Notes: a model not told the origin generated them from the sequence alone. Shown: positions 1-10,114, counted from the stretch's first letter. The stretch is 12,115 bases of DNA from Conidiobolus incongruus B7586 (GCA_000697335.1 JNEM01016225.1:1-12115); one strand, 5' to 3'. Translations and numbers: made by a program.

Positions 1-309
1 TTTAATATTATAATAATAAAATCTATTAAATTATAATATTTATATTTATTAATGTTAGTATTTATTTAATATTTTTATTCATAAATGAATAGGTTTTAAC
101 TTTTGTTTTATCTAATATAATAAATATCTTAATTTAATAACTATTTTAAAACTTTTAATTATTTATTTTTAGTTAATATTAGATTTTAGTTTTATAACAA
201 ATATATCAATTCTATTATTAAATTCAACTTAAAAAAGAATTAAAAGATTATAGAACAATAATATTTAAAATTATTCAAAAATGATTTTAAATATAAAATT
301 AATATATTT
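1..309 (+). mobile_element. Old Ty3/Gypsy copy (G2), left part: integrase-side fossil
   Basis: This stretch is collinear with about 6421-6735 of the complete Gypsy element in the same window. Matching landmarks include the segment around 105-175 against 6510-6600 and the segment around 230-300 against 6650-6725. It is therefore the integrase-downstream part of an older copy of the same family, interrupted by the later insertion of that complete element. Its other half resumes at 7595. It is more AT-rich than its counterpart, which suggests a longer period of decay. It is a broken fossil with many lesions. Its left end lies outside the window. Confidence 0.75.
305..309. repeat. 5-bp target-site duplication, left (TATTT)
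   Basis: TATTT lies immediately before the 5' LTR and recurs at 7590-7594 immediately after the 3' LTR. Five base pairs is the usual Ty3/Gypsy duplication length. In DNA this AT-rich a 5-bp match could be chance, but the LTR edges were placed from LTR-to-LTR alignment, and the duplication falls exactly at both of them. Confidence 0.7.
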
Positions 310-709
310 TGTTAAAAGATTAGTTTTTTACATTCTTATATATATTTTATATAATTTTATTAAATATAAATTATATGATTAATTTATACTTTTATAATTA
401 AATTAATTATATAAATAGCATTGAATTATTTAATAAACAAGGTTTTTCTTTTTTCCTCTTAATTCTTATTATTTCTACTTTTTACACTATCTTTAAGATT
501 GAGACTATATTCTATCAATAATATAACATATTAGCACTACCTAGTATAAATATCAATATATTTGTGACTTATCCTAGTTTAAAGCTTAATTAAACTTTGT
601 TTACACTTCTACACTATATTCCACATTATATTACTATATTCTGTGCCATATTACTTTTATATTAAGTCTTTCTCTATATTATATTAGTTTAACTACCATT
701 ATACTTATA
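310..709 (+). repeat. 5' LTR of G1
   Basis: This 400-bp stretch aligns without gaps to 7190-7589. About 38 positions differ by hand count, roughly 28 of them transitions. It begins with TG and ends in TATA where CA is usual, which a C-to-T change would explain. The longest well-conserved runs are around 441-470, 520-550 and 575-610. The element's promoter should lie here, but I cannot pick a TATA box with any confidence in sequence this AT-rich. Confidence 0.9.
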
Positions 710-727
710 TGGTAACAATGATAAAAC
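710..727 (+). other. Putative primer-binding site
   Basis: The sequence TGGTAACAATGATAAAAC follows the 5' LTR with no gap. A TGG start pairs with the CCA end of a tRNA, as expected for a retroelement primer site. I cannot assign the tRNA, and the site is probably altered by the same decay seen elsewhere. Confidence 0.5.
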
Positions 728-999
728 TACTTAAAACTTATTAGAAATTAATAACCATTTGTATTTAACTTTTTTATTATTATTTTAAACTTTATCTATA
801 ATTTATTTTATTTAAATTTAATACTATATATTATAATGTTATCAAAAAGGAAAATACCCTTATACTATTTTAATGATAATAGTAGCTTAATTACTAAATG
901 AATCTAAGACTTTAATCTTTAAAAACTTACTACCCTCTAAAAAGCTTATATTAAACAACTTTTGATTAAAAAAAACATGATTTAAAGAGCTTAAATATA

Positions 1000-1800
1000 A
1001 CAAACTAGTTATTTTATTATAGTTAATACATCAAACCACTTTTTTAATGTTTTTTAAAAACAAATTAACTATTTATAATAGCTTAAAAAACCTTTACAAA
1101 CTTGAAAACTATTTTAAAAAGATAAAGAATTATTTTAATTTGATTCTTAATGAAGATTTAAAGAATATCCTAAAATTAGCTACTTCTTTTTTAAAAAAAT
1201 TTACATATACTTTGTAGTTAACTTACTATAAGCTTAATCTTAAAGAATCTTCAAGGGGATAACTTACTACAAGAATATATACTTTTAAATAATTAGAAAA
1301 AGCCTTTAAAGAAAGGTATTACTTAAAAGGTTAAGTTTAATTAATAGAAGAAAAGCTTTCTTAACTTAAGTAAAAAACTTCTACAAAATAATTGATTGAA
1401 AAATTTAATAAGATATGTTTAAATATACTAAACATCACTAAAGAAAAATAAGTCTACAAACTATAATAATGCTTTAATTTTTAAGTAAAGCTTTAGTTAT
1501 TTAATAAAAAATACTTTAACAATATGTTTTTTTCTGATATTTGTGATATAGCAATTATAATTGATAATATTTTTTACTCTATGATTAAATCTTTTTATCT
1601 TAAGAATTAATCTTTTAAAACTTATTTTAACCCACTTAAATCTTAAATGATAGATGTTTCTACTCTAAAGCTTTATAAGAAAACACTTAGTAAAGAAGTT
1701 AAAACTTATTTAAAAGTAAATAAAAGTTGCTACTACTATTAAAAGACTCAAGTTAACTATAGAGCTAACAAATATCTCTTTAAAAAACAACACTAATCTA
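1000..1800 (+). pseudogene. Gag-like region of G1 (broken)
   Basis: By position between the primer site and pol, this should hold gag. The stretch is Lys- and Leu-rich in translation. Around 1725-1790 there is a short Cys/Tyr-rich segment that could be the worn remains of a CCHC zinc knuckle, the nucleic-acid-binding motif at the end of many Gypsy Gag proteins. No capsid motif can be recognised directly. The call rests mainly on location. The region is a fossil with many breaks. Confidence 0.4.
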
Positions 1801-2623
1801 ATCTTTAATAATCTTAATTTATTAACTATAAATCAAACTTAAATAATATTAATATAACTTTAAAATCACCCTTTTTACAATTAGTTAACAAATTCTAATC
1901 TAATCCACAAAAGTTTAAATAAACCAATAATTCTACAAATTAAACTATATATACTAGAGAAATTTAACTTATTAAGCTATTAGAAACTAGAAATATTCTA
2001 GTAACTAATCTACTTTGTGATTTTTTACATTTAACTATCATTCTATTGTTTATGTTAACTAGTTTTTTTATAAATATACTTGTTAGTATTTTAATTAACT
2101 CTAGTTATATTAATTATATTATCTCCTCTTTTATCATATTAAAACTATCTTTACCTACTTAAAAAAGCAACTTAATAATTAAGTATGCTAAAAACTTAAT
2201 AGAACAAGCATCTAACACTATATTTAGATACCTTTTACTATTTCTTAATTATTCTTAATATATTGAATTTTTAGTTGGTAACATTAATTACAATTTTATA
2301 TTAGATTGAAATTAGTTTAAATATCATAGTTTTATATCTATGAATATTACTCTAGAAGGTTACAAAGCTATTTCTTTTATTTTCTAAAAGAGATTAATAG
2401 AATTAATCTTAAAAAATCTATATTATCTTATTATAAAACCATTAAATACTTTACTTAACACTATATAATTATAACAAATAACTTTATTATTATAAGTAAA
2501 AATTGATATAAAAAGCTAATGAAAAACTTAAATAATTTATAAAGATATATATTTATTTATTATTTATCTATTAATACTTCATTTGTTGATTTTAATAAAG
2601 TTATATCTAATAACCACTTCTTA
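1801..2623 (+). pseudogene. G1 region between gag and reverse transcriptase (possible protease)
   Basis: This 0.8-kb stretch lies where the aspartic protease and linker of a Gypsy polyprotein should be. Near 2580-2620 a short translated segment with Val-Asp-Phe vaguely resembles the region around a protease active site, but the match is too weak to assert. Otherwise I see only broken, AT-rich coding-like sequence. The region ends where the minus-strand Tc1-type transposon is inserted. Confidence 0.3.
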
Positions 2624-2625
2624 TA

Positions 2626-4197
2626 TATTAACCTACAAAAGTAAGTTATAAAATCAAAAACACCTATGTTTTTATTAATAACTTAATTAATATTTAATAA
2701 AATAAACTTAAATTAAATAATTAAAATCTATTATATTTATTAGTTATATATATTATTAAATAATGATATTTAGCTATTAATTGGCTAAAATATAAACCTT
2801 TAAATTTTACCTAAAGTGAGTTATAAATTTGTAAGTTTTTAGTGATAAAAAAAATTAAAACTTAATATATCTATCTTTAACTTTTCTAACTTCTTTAAGT
2901 TTGTGGGGTATAGAATTAACTAACTTTTTATACTAAGAAGGGTTAATCTTGTTCTATGCTTCTTAAACATATTTTTAAAGTTGATCTAAATTTTTTGCTG
3001 GGGGGAAAGCTTTAATAGCTTTTTTTAACTAATCCTAAAAGTGTTTAATTAGATTAAAGTTAGAAAATTGAAAAGGCTACTTTATAACTATTATCTTGTT
3101 AATTTTAAGCTATTTGGTAATAAAAGCTATAGTATAGCAAGAAGCATTATCTTACTAGAAAATAACATCAGATTTATTTAACCTATACTATTCAATATTT
3201 TTTTTCAATTTATTGTTTAGAATACTTTAGTACATCTCAGTATTAATTCCCCTATTAACTTTATAAAAATACCATACACCTAAAGATAATATACATCCTT
3301 AAATAATAATTAACCCATTATTATACTTTTAGGTAAAATTAACATGATGGTTATAAAGTAATTTTATATCTTTTCTAAAGTATCTAGCTTTTCTATCAAA
3401 TCTACTAAGGTATATTTTTGTTTCATTAAACTAAATAACCTTACTCTAATTAGTTTTAGTTCAACATTAATAGCAACATTTAAACTCTTGCCTAGCTTTA
3501 TAATAGGATTTTTTTAATTGGGGGTGTTTTTTCTTAAGGTGTAAGTGATATCTATACTAATATAAAACATGTATAATAGTATTAGTGCTAACTAATATTC
3601 TTGTATAGTTTTATAATTCCTGTTGTATTTCTATAGTAGTACTACACTTACCTGTATTAACTAACCTATAGATATACTTCTCATCATATTTATCTATAAT
3701 TTTCACACACTTAAGTTTAAGTTTAAATGTTTTTTTATTGTTATTCTTAACAACTTTAGCTATAGTAAACTAGCTAACACTAGTAATTCTAGCAATATCA
3801 CAAGTTGATTTACCTTTTTTTACAAAGTTAATTAATATACAAGTAAATTTTTTTAGAGAGGGATTTAGGTATAATAATACTAATAAAAAAATTTAGTATA
3901 TCTGTAAAATATTATATAAAATAATAGCAAAGAGAGAAAAAAGATATGGTTATATATAGTTAAATATATCCCTTTATCTCAAAAACCCACAAATTTATAA
4001 CTTACCTTGGTTAAATATTAAGGGTTAATATTTTTGCTAATAGTTTACTAAATATATCTAAATATATTTATTTATTATTAAATAGTATACTTTAATTATA
4101 TATTATAGTTTCAAGTAATCTAATATATACAATTGTTTTAGTTATTAATTAAAATATATATATTTTTGATTTTATAACTCACTTTTGTAGGTTAGTG
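2626..4197 (-). mobile_element. Tc1/mariner-type DNA transposon copy M1 inserted in G1
   Basis: This 1572-bp element is flanked by TA on both sides (2624-2625 and 4198-4199). Its outer inverted repeats read about TATTAACCTACAAAAGTAAG on the left and CACTAACCTACAAAAGTGAG when the right end is reverse-complemented. Each end also carries an inner copy of the core GTGAGTTATAAA: cores at 2641-2652 and 2816-2827 on the left, 3994-4005 and 4171-4182 on the right, giving spacings of 175 and 177 bp. It is the same family and the same length as copy B (8558-10129) in the opposite orientation. It splits the Gypsy element upstream of the reverse transcriptase. It is a non-functional copy. Confidence 0.93.
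2855..3872 (-). pseudogene. Broken Tc1-type transposase, copy M1
   Basis: This is the remains of a cut-and-paste DDE transposase of the Tc1 type, read on the minus strand and collinear with 8884-9900 of copy B. The start position carries ATA, as in copies A and B, where copy C has ATG. Several in-frame stops are visible. Some are shared with B, for example the TAG just before the second catalytic Asp, whose block is Gln-Asp-Asn-Ala in Tc1 transposases. At another site M1 keeps the Gln codon CAA (minus strand, near plus 3075) where B has TAA. Relative to B there is one extra A in a poly-A run near plus 3815-3821, which shifts the frame and makes the span 1018 rather than 1017 bp. It cannot encode an active enzyme. 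Confidence 0.9.
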
Positions 4198-4199
4198 TA

Positions 4200-4540
4200 T
4201 AATATAGTAAGTTAATTTGCTAATGTTTTTGAACTTATAAGTAAATTAACTTTTAAATATAATATTAAACACAAGATTAAACTTGTCTTTAATATACAAC
4301 TATACTTAAAATTACTTACTATTTATCTCTTAAATAATACTAAACCTTAAAAGAAGAAATCTAAAAACTACTTAAAAATAAATATATTAAACCTTCTTTT
4401 TTACAATAAAAATTTTTAATCCTCTTTATATAAAAGGCTAATAGTGGTTAGAGATTATATATTGATAATTATGTTAATCTTTAAAACTATCAAAGATAAA
4501 ATTTATTACTAAACCTACATAATATTAAAAATAAATTACT
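4200..4540 (+). pseudogene. G1 pol resuming after M1: start of reverse transcriptase region
   Basis: After the M1 insertion the Gypsy internal sequence continues on the plus strand. The translation looks like the acidic and hydrophobic lead-in to a Gypsy reverse transcriptase, but no single motif is clean enough to name. The call comes from its position directly upstream of the recognisable FTKLD block at 4554. It is broken. Confidence 0.5.
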
Positions 4541-4800
4541 TAGATTTATTGTTTTTACTAAGCTAGATATTAGGAATAATTACTATAACATTAAAGTTAA
4601 AGAAAATTTTATTCTTTTAACTACTTTTAATATTTTTTTAAGCTACTATAAATTTACTGTTATGAACTTTAAGTTGTATAATACCTTTATAACTTTTATT
4701 TAATTCATTAACTCCCTTTTTAATCTTGTTTTAATAACTTTATTATTATTTATCTTAATAATATTTTAATCTATTTAAAAACTAAAGAAGAATATATTTA
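4541..4800 (+). pseudogene. Reverse transcriptase core of G1 pol (broken)
   Basis: The codons at 4554-4568 read FTKLD, the block that carries the first catalytic aspartate in Ty3/Gypsy reverse transcriptases. The residues just after it resemble the usual Arg-x-x-Tyr segment, and further on there is a Phe-rich stretch matching the block before the fingers-palm turn. The enzyme copies element RNA into DNA in cytoplasmic particles. The catalytic Asp-Asp block cannot be read cleanly. The gene is a fossil with many breaks and cannot be functional. Confidence 0.75.
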
Positions 4801-4899
4801 GTATATTAATTAAATCTTACAAATTATTTAAAAATATAAACTATCTTTAAAACTATTTAAATGTATCTTTAATATTACTTTTATTCTTTTCTATAGCTA

Positions 4900-5640
4900 T
4901 ATTGTTATTTTTCAAGGAATTAATATTAATCTTACTAAACTAAGTGGTATTAAAGCTTTTACTATATTTACAAACAAAGATCAACTTATATCTACACTTA
5001 AATTGTTAAATTACTTAAAAGATTTTATTGATTTTTTTGTTGAACTTATAACTCCTTTAACTAATCTTTTGAAAAAAGAGTTTTTTTTTAAATAAACCCT
5101 ATTATATACTTTTTCTATAAATATTTTAATATTTTATATTATTAATACTTTTACCTTATCTATTTTTAATTTAAAATTATCTATAATTATTCTTACTAAC
5201 TTTAATTCTTTTATAATTAGTAAATAGTTAACTTAATTTGAATTTAATTTATATTTTACCCTTTAACTATAAGATAAAATAATAAATAGGGGAGAATAAG
5301 TTGAGTTTAACCTTATAAATATTATCTTAAAGCTAATAACATTCTAGTTAAAAAAATAAAACCAGCTAAATTAAAATATCTAGTTTATAAATAACAACTC
5401 TTTGCTTAAGTAAAAATAATTAAAAATCATTCATATTTTCTATTTTGTAACCTTTTCTTAACTTTTATAGATCACAAATCATTATTTTATTTAAATACTT
5501 AAAAGTATTTATCAAGAAAATAAGTTAAATGAATTAAAATTATTTAAGCCTACCTTTTTCTTATCTAATATTTCTTAAGATAATAAAATCATGATATAAA
5601 TATTTTGTTAAGAAATCTTATATATTTATCTCTTTATTTT
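4900..5640 (+). pseudogene. RNase H-side region of G1 pol (broken)
   Basis: Just downstream of the reverse transcriptase, around 4910-5095, the translation resembles the connection segment that follows it in Gypsy polyproteins: a Gly-Ile block, then a Leu-rich stretch ending in a Pro-Leu-Thr-like motif before a Phe-rich run. The RNase H domain should follow at about 5100-5550, but I could not identify its catalytic acidic residues directly. The call is by order and partial similarity. It is broken. Confidence 0.5.
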
Positions 5641-6500
5641 AATTGCAAAAACACAGCAAATATTAACTTAATGATTATTAATGAAGGAAATAAAGAATTT
5701 ATTAAACTATTTTATAAAATAATACCAAATAATGATTCTTTTATCTCAATTAAAGAAGAACTCTTTTAACCACTAGAAAATCAATTAAAATATGTCAAAA
5801 GATTTAAAATTATTAATAACTTATTATACTATAATAATTGTTTATATGTTCCTAATATTCTTAAGATTTAACAAGTAATATTTGATGAATGTTATAACTT
5901 ACTAGTTAAAAGATATTAAAATTAGTTAAAAACTGCTAAGAAAATTAAAATAAGGTATTACTAGCCTTTTTTAATTAAATTAATTTAGAAATACACTAAT
6001 ACCTATGATATATACTAAAGAACTAAATATAATACCAAATTAAATATGGTAAACTTATTCCTTTACAAGTTTTAAATAAAACTTAATAACAAATCTAACT
6101 TAATTTCAATTAAATTCTTAAATTAATATATGGTTATGATAACTTACTAATTGTAATTGATTTATTTTTTATATATGCTTATTTTTTTCTTTATTTCAAA
6201 ACTTCTATAGTTTAAGATGTTGTATAATAGTTATTCTCTAATATCTTTACTTATTATAAAATTTTATAAACTATTATATCAAATAGAGATATATAATTCA
6301 ACTCTTAATTTTAAAAGTCACTATCTTTTTCCTTTAAGATTAACCTAGCTATGTCTATTATTAATCACCATTAAATTAATAAACTTGCTGAAAGAATTAT
6401 TAAAACCTTAAAGCAAATGATTAAAGCTTATATTAACACTAATCAGTTAAATTAAAATACCTATATCTATCAACTTTAATATTTATTCAATACCATTATT
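5641..6500 (+). pseudogene. Integrase region of G1 pol (broken)
   Basis: Around 5880-6060 the translation resembles the integrase N-terminal zinc-binding region, with Cys and Tyr where His and Cys are expected. The catalytic core is clearer. LIVIDLF at 6147-6167 matches the block with the first catalytic Asp, and Ser-Asn-Arg-Asp at 6279-6290 matches the Ser-Asp-Arg-Asp block with the second. Around 6355-6440 lies the region that normally holds the His-Pro and Asn-Arg motifs. Integrase joins the cDNA copy to the host chromosome. The gene is a decayed fossil with many breaks. Confidence 0.75.
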
Positions 6501-6959
6501 AACAAATCAACTAGTTTTAACCTTTACTTCATCAATTATAACAAATATCTTAACACAATAATTGCTTTAAAACTTTAAATTAACTTACCTTTAGATATTA
6601 TTAAATTTTAATTTAATATTAAATATATTTATTCCCTTGTTAAATTCAATCTAAAAAAAATCAAAGGATCATAAAGTAATAATACTTAAAGTTATCTAGA
6701 AATCCTCTTAAATATAAAATTAGTATGTTTATATATTTAGAACAATCTACCCTTAAACCTACTCTACTTAAGTTTAGTTTAAATTTAAAATACTTATTAT
6801 TATACTATAGTCTTTATAAAATCTAATCTATTAATTCAAACTTTGAAAATATTATCTTAGAATTACCTCTAACTTTAAGGATTAACTTTCCTTTCACATA
6901 TCTAAAATCAGACCTTATTTTGAAGATTTTAATATTTTTCCTAATTAATTAAAAGCTTT

Positions 6960-7130
6960 AAAGCTAGATCTAATCATTAATTAAAATAGAGAAGAAGAAT
7001 ATTATATTGATTATATAATTAAATCTAAATCTATTAGGAACAAGCTTTATTTTAATATAAAATGGATAGGTTATCCTATTTAAAAAGCTATATAAGAACC
7101 TTTAAAAAATATTAAGAATATCTCAACTTA
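6960..7130 (+). pseudogene. Chromodomain at the integrase C-terminus of G1 (broken)
   Basis: The codons at 7060-7077 read KWIGYP, the core of a chromodomain (the family motif is Trp-Lys/Ile-Gly-Tyr-Pro followed by a Trp-Glu-Pro block). The Tyr- and Ile-rich strand before it and the Pro-Leu-x-Asn block after it are in the right order. In chromoviruses this domain guides integration, often towards heterochromatin marked by histone H3 methylation, which would fit a self-nested repeat region. The segment is broken. Confidence 0.75.
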
Positions 7131-7182
7131 TTATACCTATTTGTAAAAATCTAGGGAGTGTGTCTCTTTTAAAAAACTTATT

Positions 7183-7189
7183 AAGGGAG
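7183..7189 (+). other. Polypurine tract of G1
   Basis: AAGGGAG sits immediately before the TG that opens the 3' LTR, the expected place for the primer of second-strand synthesis. A similar GGGAGTG occurs at 7154-7160. The first was preferred because it abuts the LTR edge given by alignment. Confidence 0.6.
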
Positions 7190-7589
7190 TGATAAGAGAC
7201 TAATTCTTTAAATTGATATATATATTTTATATAATTCAATTAACTATAAATTATATAATTAATTTATATATTTATAATTAAATTAATTATATAAATAACA
7301 TTGAATTATCTAATACACAAGGTTTTTCTTTTTTCCTCTTAATTCTTACTATTTTTATTTTTTATACTATCTTTAAGATTAAAACTACATTTTATCAATA
7401 ATATAACATATTAGCACTACCTAGTATAAATACAAATATATCAGTGACTCATCCTAGTTTAAAGCTTAATTAAACTTTGTTTACACTTCCACATTATATT
7501 CTATATTATATTACTATATTCTGTATCACATTACTTTTATATTAAGTCTTTCTCTATATTATATTAGTTTAACTACCACTATACTTATA
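7190..7589 (+). repeat. 3' LTR of G1
   Basis: This is the partner of the LTR at 310-709, of identical 400-bp length with no gaps in the alignment. The first 60 bp are the most divergent part and the rest is well matched. It is followed immediately by the TATTT duplication at 7590-7594. Confidence 0.9.
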
Positions 7590-7594
7590 TATTT
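7590..7594. repeat. 5-bp target-site duplication, right (TATTT)
   Basis: This matches 305-309. Together the two mark the insertion of the complete Gypsy element into the older copy whose halves lie at 1-309 and 7595-8004. Confidence 0.7.
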
Positions 7595-8004
7595 CTTACC
7601 TTAAAATAAATTATCTTTAAACTAATTTTATTTAAAAATAATTTAAATTGAAATTACTAATTATTATATTATAACTTTTAATTTATTTAATTTATTGATT
7701 ATTATTTTGAAAATATTATCTTAATATTATCTTTAATCTTAAATATCAACTTAATTTTTTACATATTTAAAATAAAATTTCATTTAATAAATTTTAATAT
7801 TGTTTTAAATTAATTAAAATATTTAAAACTAAATCTATTATTAATTATATAAATGAAAAAGAATACTATAATTATTATATAATAATAACTAAGTTTATTA
7901 TAAATAAGCTTTTTTTTATTTAAAATAAATAAATTATCTTATTAAAAAAATTATTTAAAAACTTTTAAAAAATATTAAAAAAATTAACTTATTATATTTA
8001 TATA
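7595..8004 (+). mobile_element. Old Ty3/Gypsy copy (G2), right part: chromodomain-side fossil
   Basis: This continues the left part at 1-309 and is collinear with about 6735-7140 of G1. For example, the segment beginning TTTGAAAATATTATCTTA occurs in both, near 7706 and 6842. It covers the integrase tail and the chromodomain region, in a more AT-rich and more decayed state than G1. It stops at 8004, where Tc1-type copy A is inserted at a TA. Whether it resumes after 11155 cannot be decided, because the sequence there is short and runs into an assembly artefact. Confidence 0.75.
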
Positions 8005-8557
8005 TACAAATATACAAAAATGAGTCATAAAATTAAAAATATATATATATTAATTAATATCTAAAACAATTATATATATTAAATTGTTTAAATTTATATT
8101 ATATAATTAAGGTATATTATTTAATAATAATTAAATATATTTAGATATATTTAGTAAACTATTAGCAAAAATATTAACCTTTAATATTTAACTAAAATGA
8201 GTTATAAATTTATGGATTTTTAAGATAAGGGGATATATTAAACAATTTATAACCATATCTTTTTTCTCTCTTTGCTATTATTTTATATAATATTTTATAG
8301 ATATATTAAATTTTTTTTATTAGAATCATTATATTTAAATCCCTCTTTAAAAAAATCTACTTATATATTAATTAACTTTATAAAGAACATAAATTAACTT
8401 GTGATATTATTAAAATTACTAGTGTTAGCTAATTAACTATAGTTAAAGTTATTAGGAATAATAATAAAAAAACTTTTAAACTTAAACTTAAGTATATTAA
8501 GATTATAAATAAATATAATGAGAAGTATATTTATAGGTTAGTTAATATAAGTAAATA
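8005..8557 (+). mobile_element. Tc1-type transposon copy A, left part (interrupted by B)
   Basis: The left end is a worn version of the family inverted repeat, preceded by TA at 8003-8004. The 12-bp core copies lie at 8020-8031 and 8197-8208, with the same 177-bp spacing as the other copies. The transposase start position (ATA) is at 8331-8333. The sequence runs collinearly with copy B to the TA at 8556-8557, where B is inserted, and resumes at 10130. Removing B and one TA restores collinearity exactly. Confidence 0.9.
8331..8557 (+). pseudogene. Broken Tc1-type transposase, copy A, N-terminal part
   Basis: This is the start of the copy A transposase, aligned with 8884 onward in copy B. It covers the N-terminal helix-turn-helix DNA-binding region. 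ATA is at the start position and many codons differ from B by transitions. It is cut by the insertion of copy B at a TA; the rest of the frame is at 10132-10920. It is inactive. Confidence 0.8.
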
Positions 8558-8572
8558 CACTAACCTGTAAAA

Positions 8573-8761
8573 GTGAGTTATAAAATCAAAAATATATATA
8601 TTTTAATTAATAACTAAAACAATTGTATATATTAGATTACTTGAAACTATAATATATAATTAAGGTATATTATTTAATAATAAATAAATATATTTAGATA
8701 TATTTAGTAAACTATTAGCAAAAATATTAACCCTTAATATTTAACTAAGGTGAGTTATAAA
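8573..8761 (+). repeat. IR/DR left pair in copy B (cores 8573-8584 and 8750-8761)
   Basis: The 12-bp core GTGAGTTATAAA occurs in the outer repeat and again 177 bp inward in the same orientation. After the core the two diverge: the outer continues ATCAAAAA, the inner TTTGCAGGTTTTT. In Sleeping Beauty-type elements such paired direct repeats are the two transposase-binding sites of each end. Here that role is inferred from the arrangement. Confidence 0.8.
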
Positions 8762-8883
8762 TTTGCAGGTTTTTGAGATAAGGGGATATATTTAACAATA
8801 TATAACCATATCTTTTTTCTCTATTTGCTATTATTTTATATAATATTTTACAGATATACTAAATTCTTTTTATTAGTATCATT

Positions 8884-9900
8884 ATACCTAAATCCCTCTC
8901 TAAAAAAATCCACTTGTGCATCAATCAACTTTATAAAGAAGGTAAATCAACTTGTGATATTGCTAGAATTACTGGTGTTAACTAGTCTACTATAGCTAGG
9001 GTTGTTAAGAATAGCAATAAAGAAACATTTAAACCTAAACTTAAGTATACTAAGATTATAGATGAATATGATGAGAAGTATATCTGTAGGTTAATTAATA
9101 CAGGTAAGTGTGGTACTGCTGTAGAAATACAGCAGGAACTGTGAGACTATGTAGGAATATTGGTTAGCACTGATACTATTATACATGCTTTACATTAGCA
9201 TGGATACTGCTTACACCTCAAGAAAAAACACCCCCAACTAAAGAAATCCCACCACAAAGCTAGGCAGGAGTTTAAATGTCACCACCAATGTTGAACCAAA
9301 ACTGATTAGAGTAAGGTTATTTGGTTTGATGAAACAAAAATATACTTTAGTGGATCTGATAGAAAAGCTAGATGCTTCAGAAAAGATGCAGAATTACTTT
9401 GTGACCATTATGTTAATTCTACCCAAAAGTATAATGGTGGGTCAATTATTATTTGGGGATGTATGTTGTCTTCAGGTGTAGGGTATCTTTGTAAAGTTAA
9501 TGGGGGAATTAATACTGAGATGTACCAAAATATTCTGAACAATGAATTGAAAAAAACCATTGAATGGTATAGGTTAAACAAATCTGATGTTATTTTCTAG
9601 CAAGATAATGCTTCTTGTTATAATACAGCTTCTACTACCAAATAGCTTAAAAATAACAAGATAACAGTTATAAAGTGGCTTCCTTAATCTCCTAACTTTA
9701 ATCTAATTGAACACCTTTGGGATCAGTTAAAAAAAGCTATTAAAGCTTTCCCCCCAGCAAAAAATTTAAATCAACTTTAAGAATATGTTCAAGAAGCATA
9801 GAACAAGATTAACCTTTCCTAGTGTAAGAAGTTAGTTGATTCTATACCCCACAAACTTAAAGAAGTTAGAAAAGCTAAAGGTAGATACACTAGGTTTTAA
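8884..9900 (+). pseudogene. Tc1-type transposase, copy B: full length, no frameshift, about 11 in-frame stops
   Basis: A single frame runs 339 codons to the TAA at 9898-9900, the usual Tc1 transposase length. The start is taken at 8884 (ATA), because the aligned codon in copy C is ATG (11297). The N-terminal part has a helix-turn-helix-like segment with Cys-Asp-Ile-Ala-Arg and a Thr-Gly-Val turn. Catalytic blocks are Trp-Phe-Asp-Glu-Thr-Lys (first Asp), Gln-Asp-Asn-Ala-Ser-Cys (second Asp) and Leu-Ile-Glu-His-Leu-Trp (Glu). Thirty-four residues separate the second Asp from the Glu, the DD34E signature of Tc1. About 11 in-frame stops replace Gln (CAG/CAA), Trp (TGG) or Arg (CGA) codons, all explained by C-to-T or G-to-A changes. 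Cut-and-paste transposition in the nucleus is the family function; this copy cannot make a full protein. Confidence 0.93.
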
Positions 9901-9927
9901 TTTTTTTTATCACCAAAAACCTACAAA

Positions 9928-10114
9928 TTTATAACTCACCTTAGGTAAAATTTAAAGGTTTATATTTTAACCAATTAATAGCTAAATATCATCATTTAAT
10001 GATATATATAACTAATAAATATAATAGATTTTAATTATTTAATTTAAGTTTATTTTATTAAATATTAATCAAGTTATTAGTAAAAATATAGGTGTTTTTG
10101 ATTTTATAACTTAT
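9928..10114 (-). repeat. IR/DR right pair in copy B (cores 9928-9939 and 10103-10114)
   Basis: These are reverse-complement copies of the GTGAGTTATAAA core, start-to-start spacing 175 bp. The outer one has drifted to ATAAGTTATAAA. The same 175-bp spacing is seen in copy M1 (2641 and 2816) and copy A (10952 and 11127). Confidence 0.8.

Larger units (their letters stand above)
310..7589 (+). mobile_element. Complete-length Ty3/Gypsy chromovirus fossil (G1)
   Basis: The element has two 400-bp LTRs, a 5-bp target duplication, a primer-site-like sequence after the 5' LTR and a purine-rich tract before the 3' LTR. The internal order is that of Ty3/Gypsy: gag-like region, reverse transcriptase, RNase H-side sequence, integrase, then a chromodomain, which places it among the chromoviruses. 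It is complete in length but heavily broken throughout, with many lesions. A 1572-bp Tc1-type transposon is inserted at 2626-4197; without it and one TA duplicate the element would be about 5.7 kb. The LTRs differ at about 38 of 400 positions by hand count, mostly transitions, so insertion is not recent, although RIP-like mutation would inflate any age. It lies inside an older copy of its own family. Confidence 0.9.

Noticed and set aside
4080-4170. Short AT tandem runs as a centromere or replication origin signal
   Set aside because: Runs of TATA-like sequence occur all over this AT-rich window and inside aligned transposon ends, so they carry no specific signal.
8745-8853. A riboswitch or structured leader upstream of the transposase
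   Set aside because: The conserved part is the inner transposon repeat, present in inverted form at the other end too, so it is explained as an end-binding site.
8884-9900. A reassigned genetic code in which TAA/TAG encode Gln, as in some ciliates, to explain stops in conserved Gln positions
   Set aside because: Other stops in the same frame replace conserved Trp (TGG) or Arg (CGA), and aligned copies keep CAA at one of the Gln sites. C-to-T and G-to-A mutation explains all of them.
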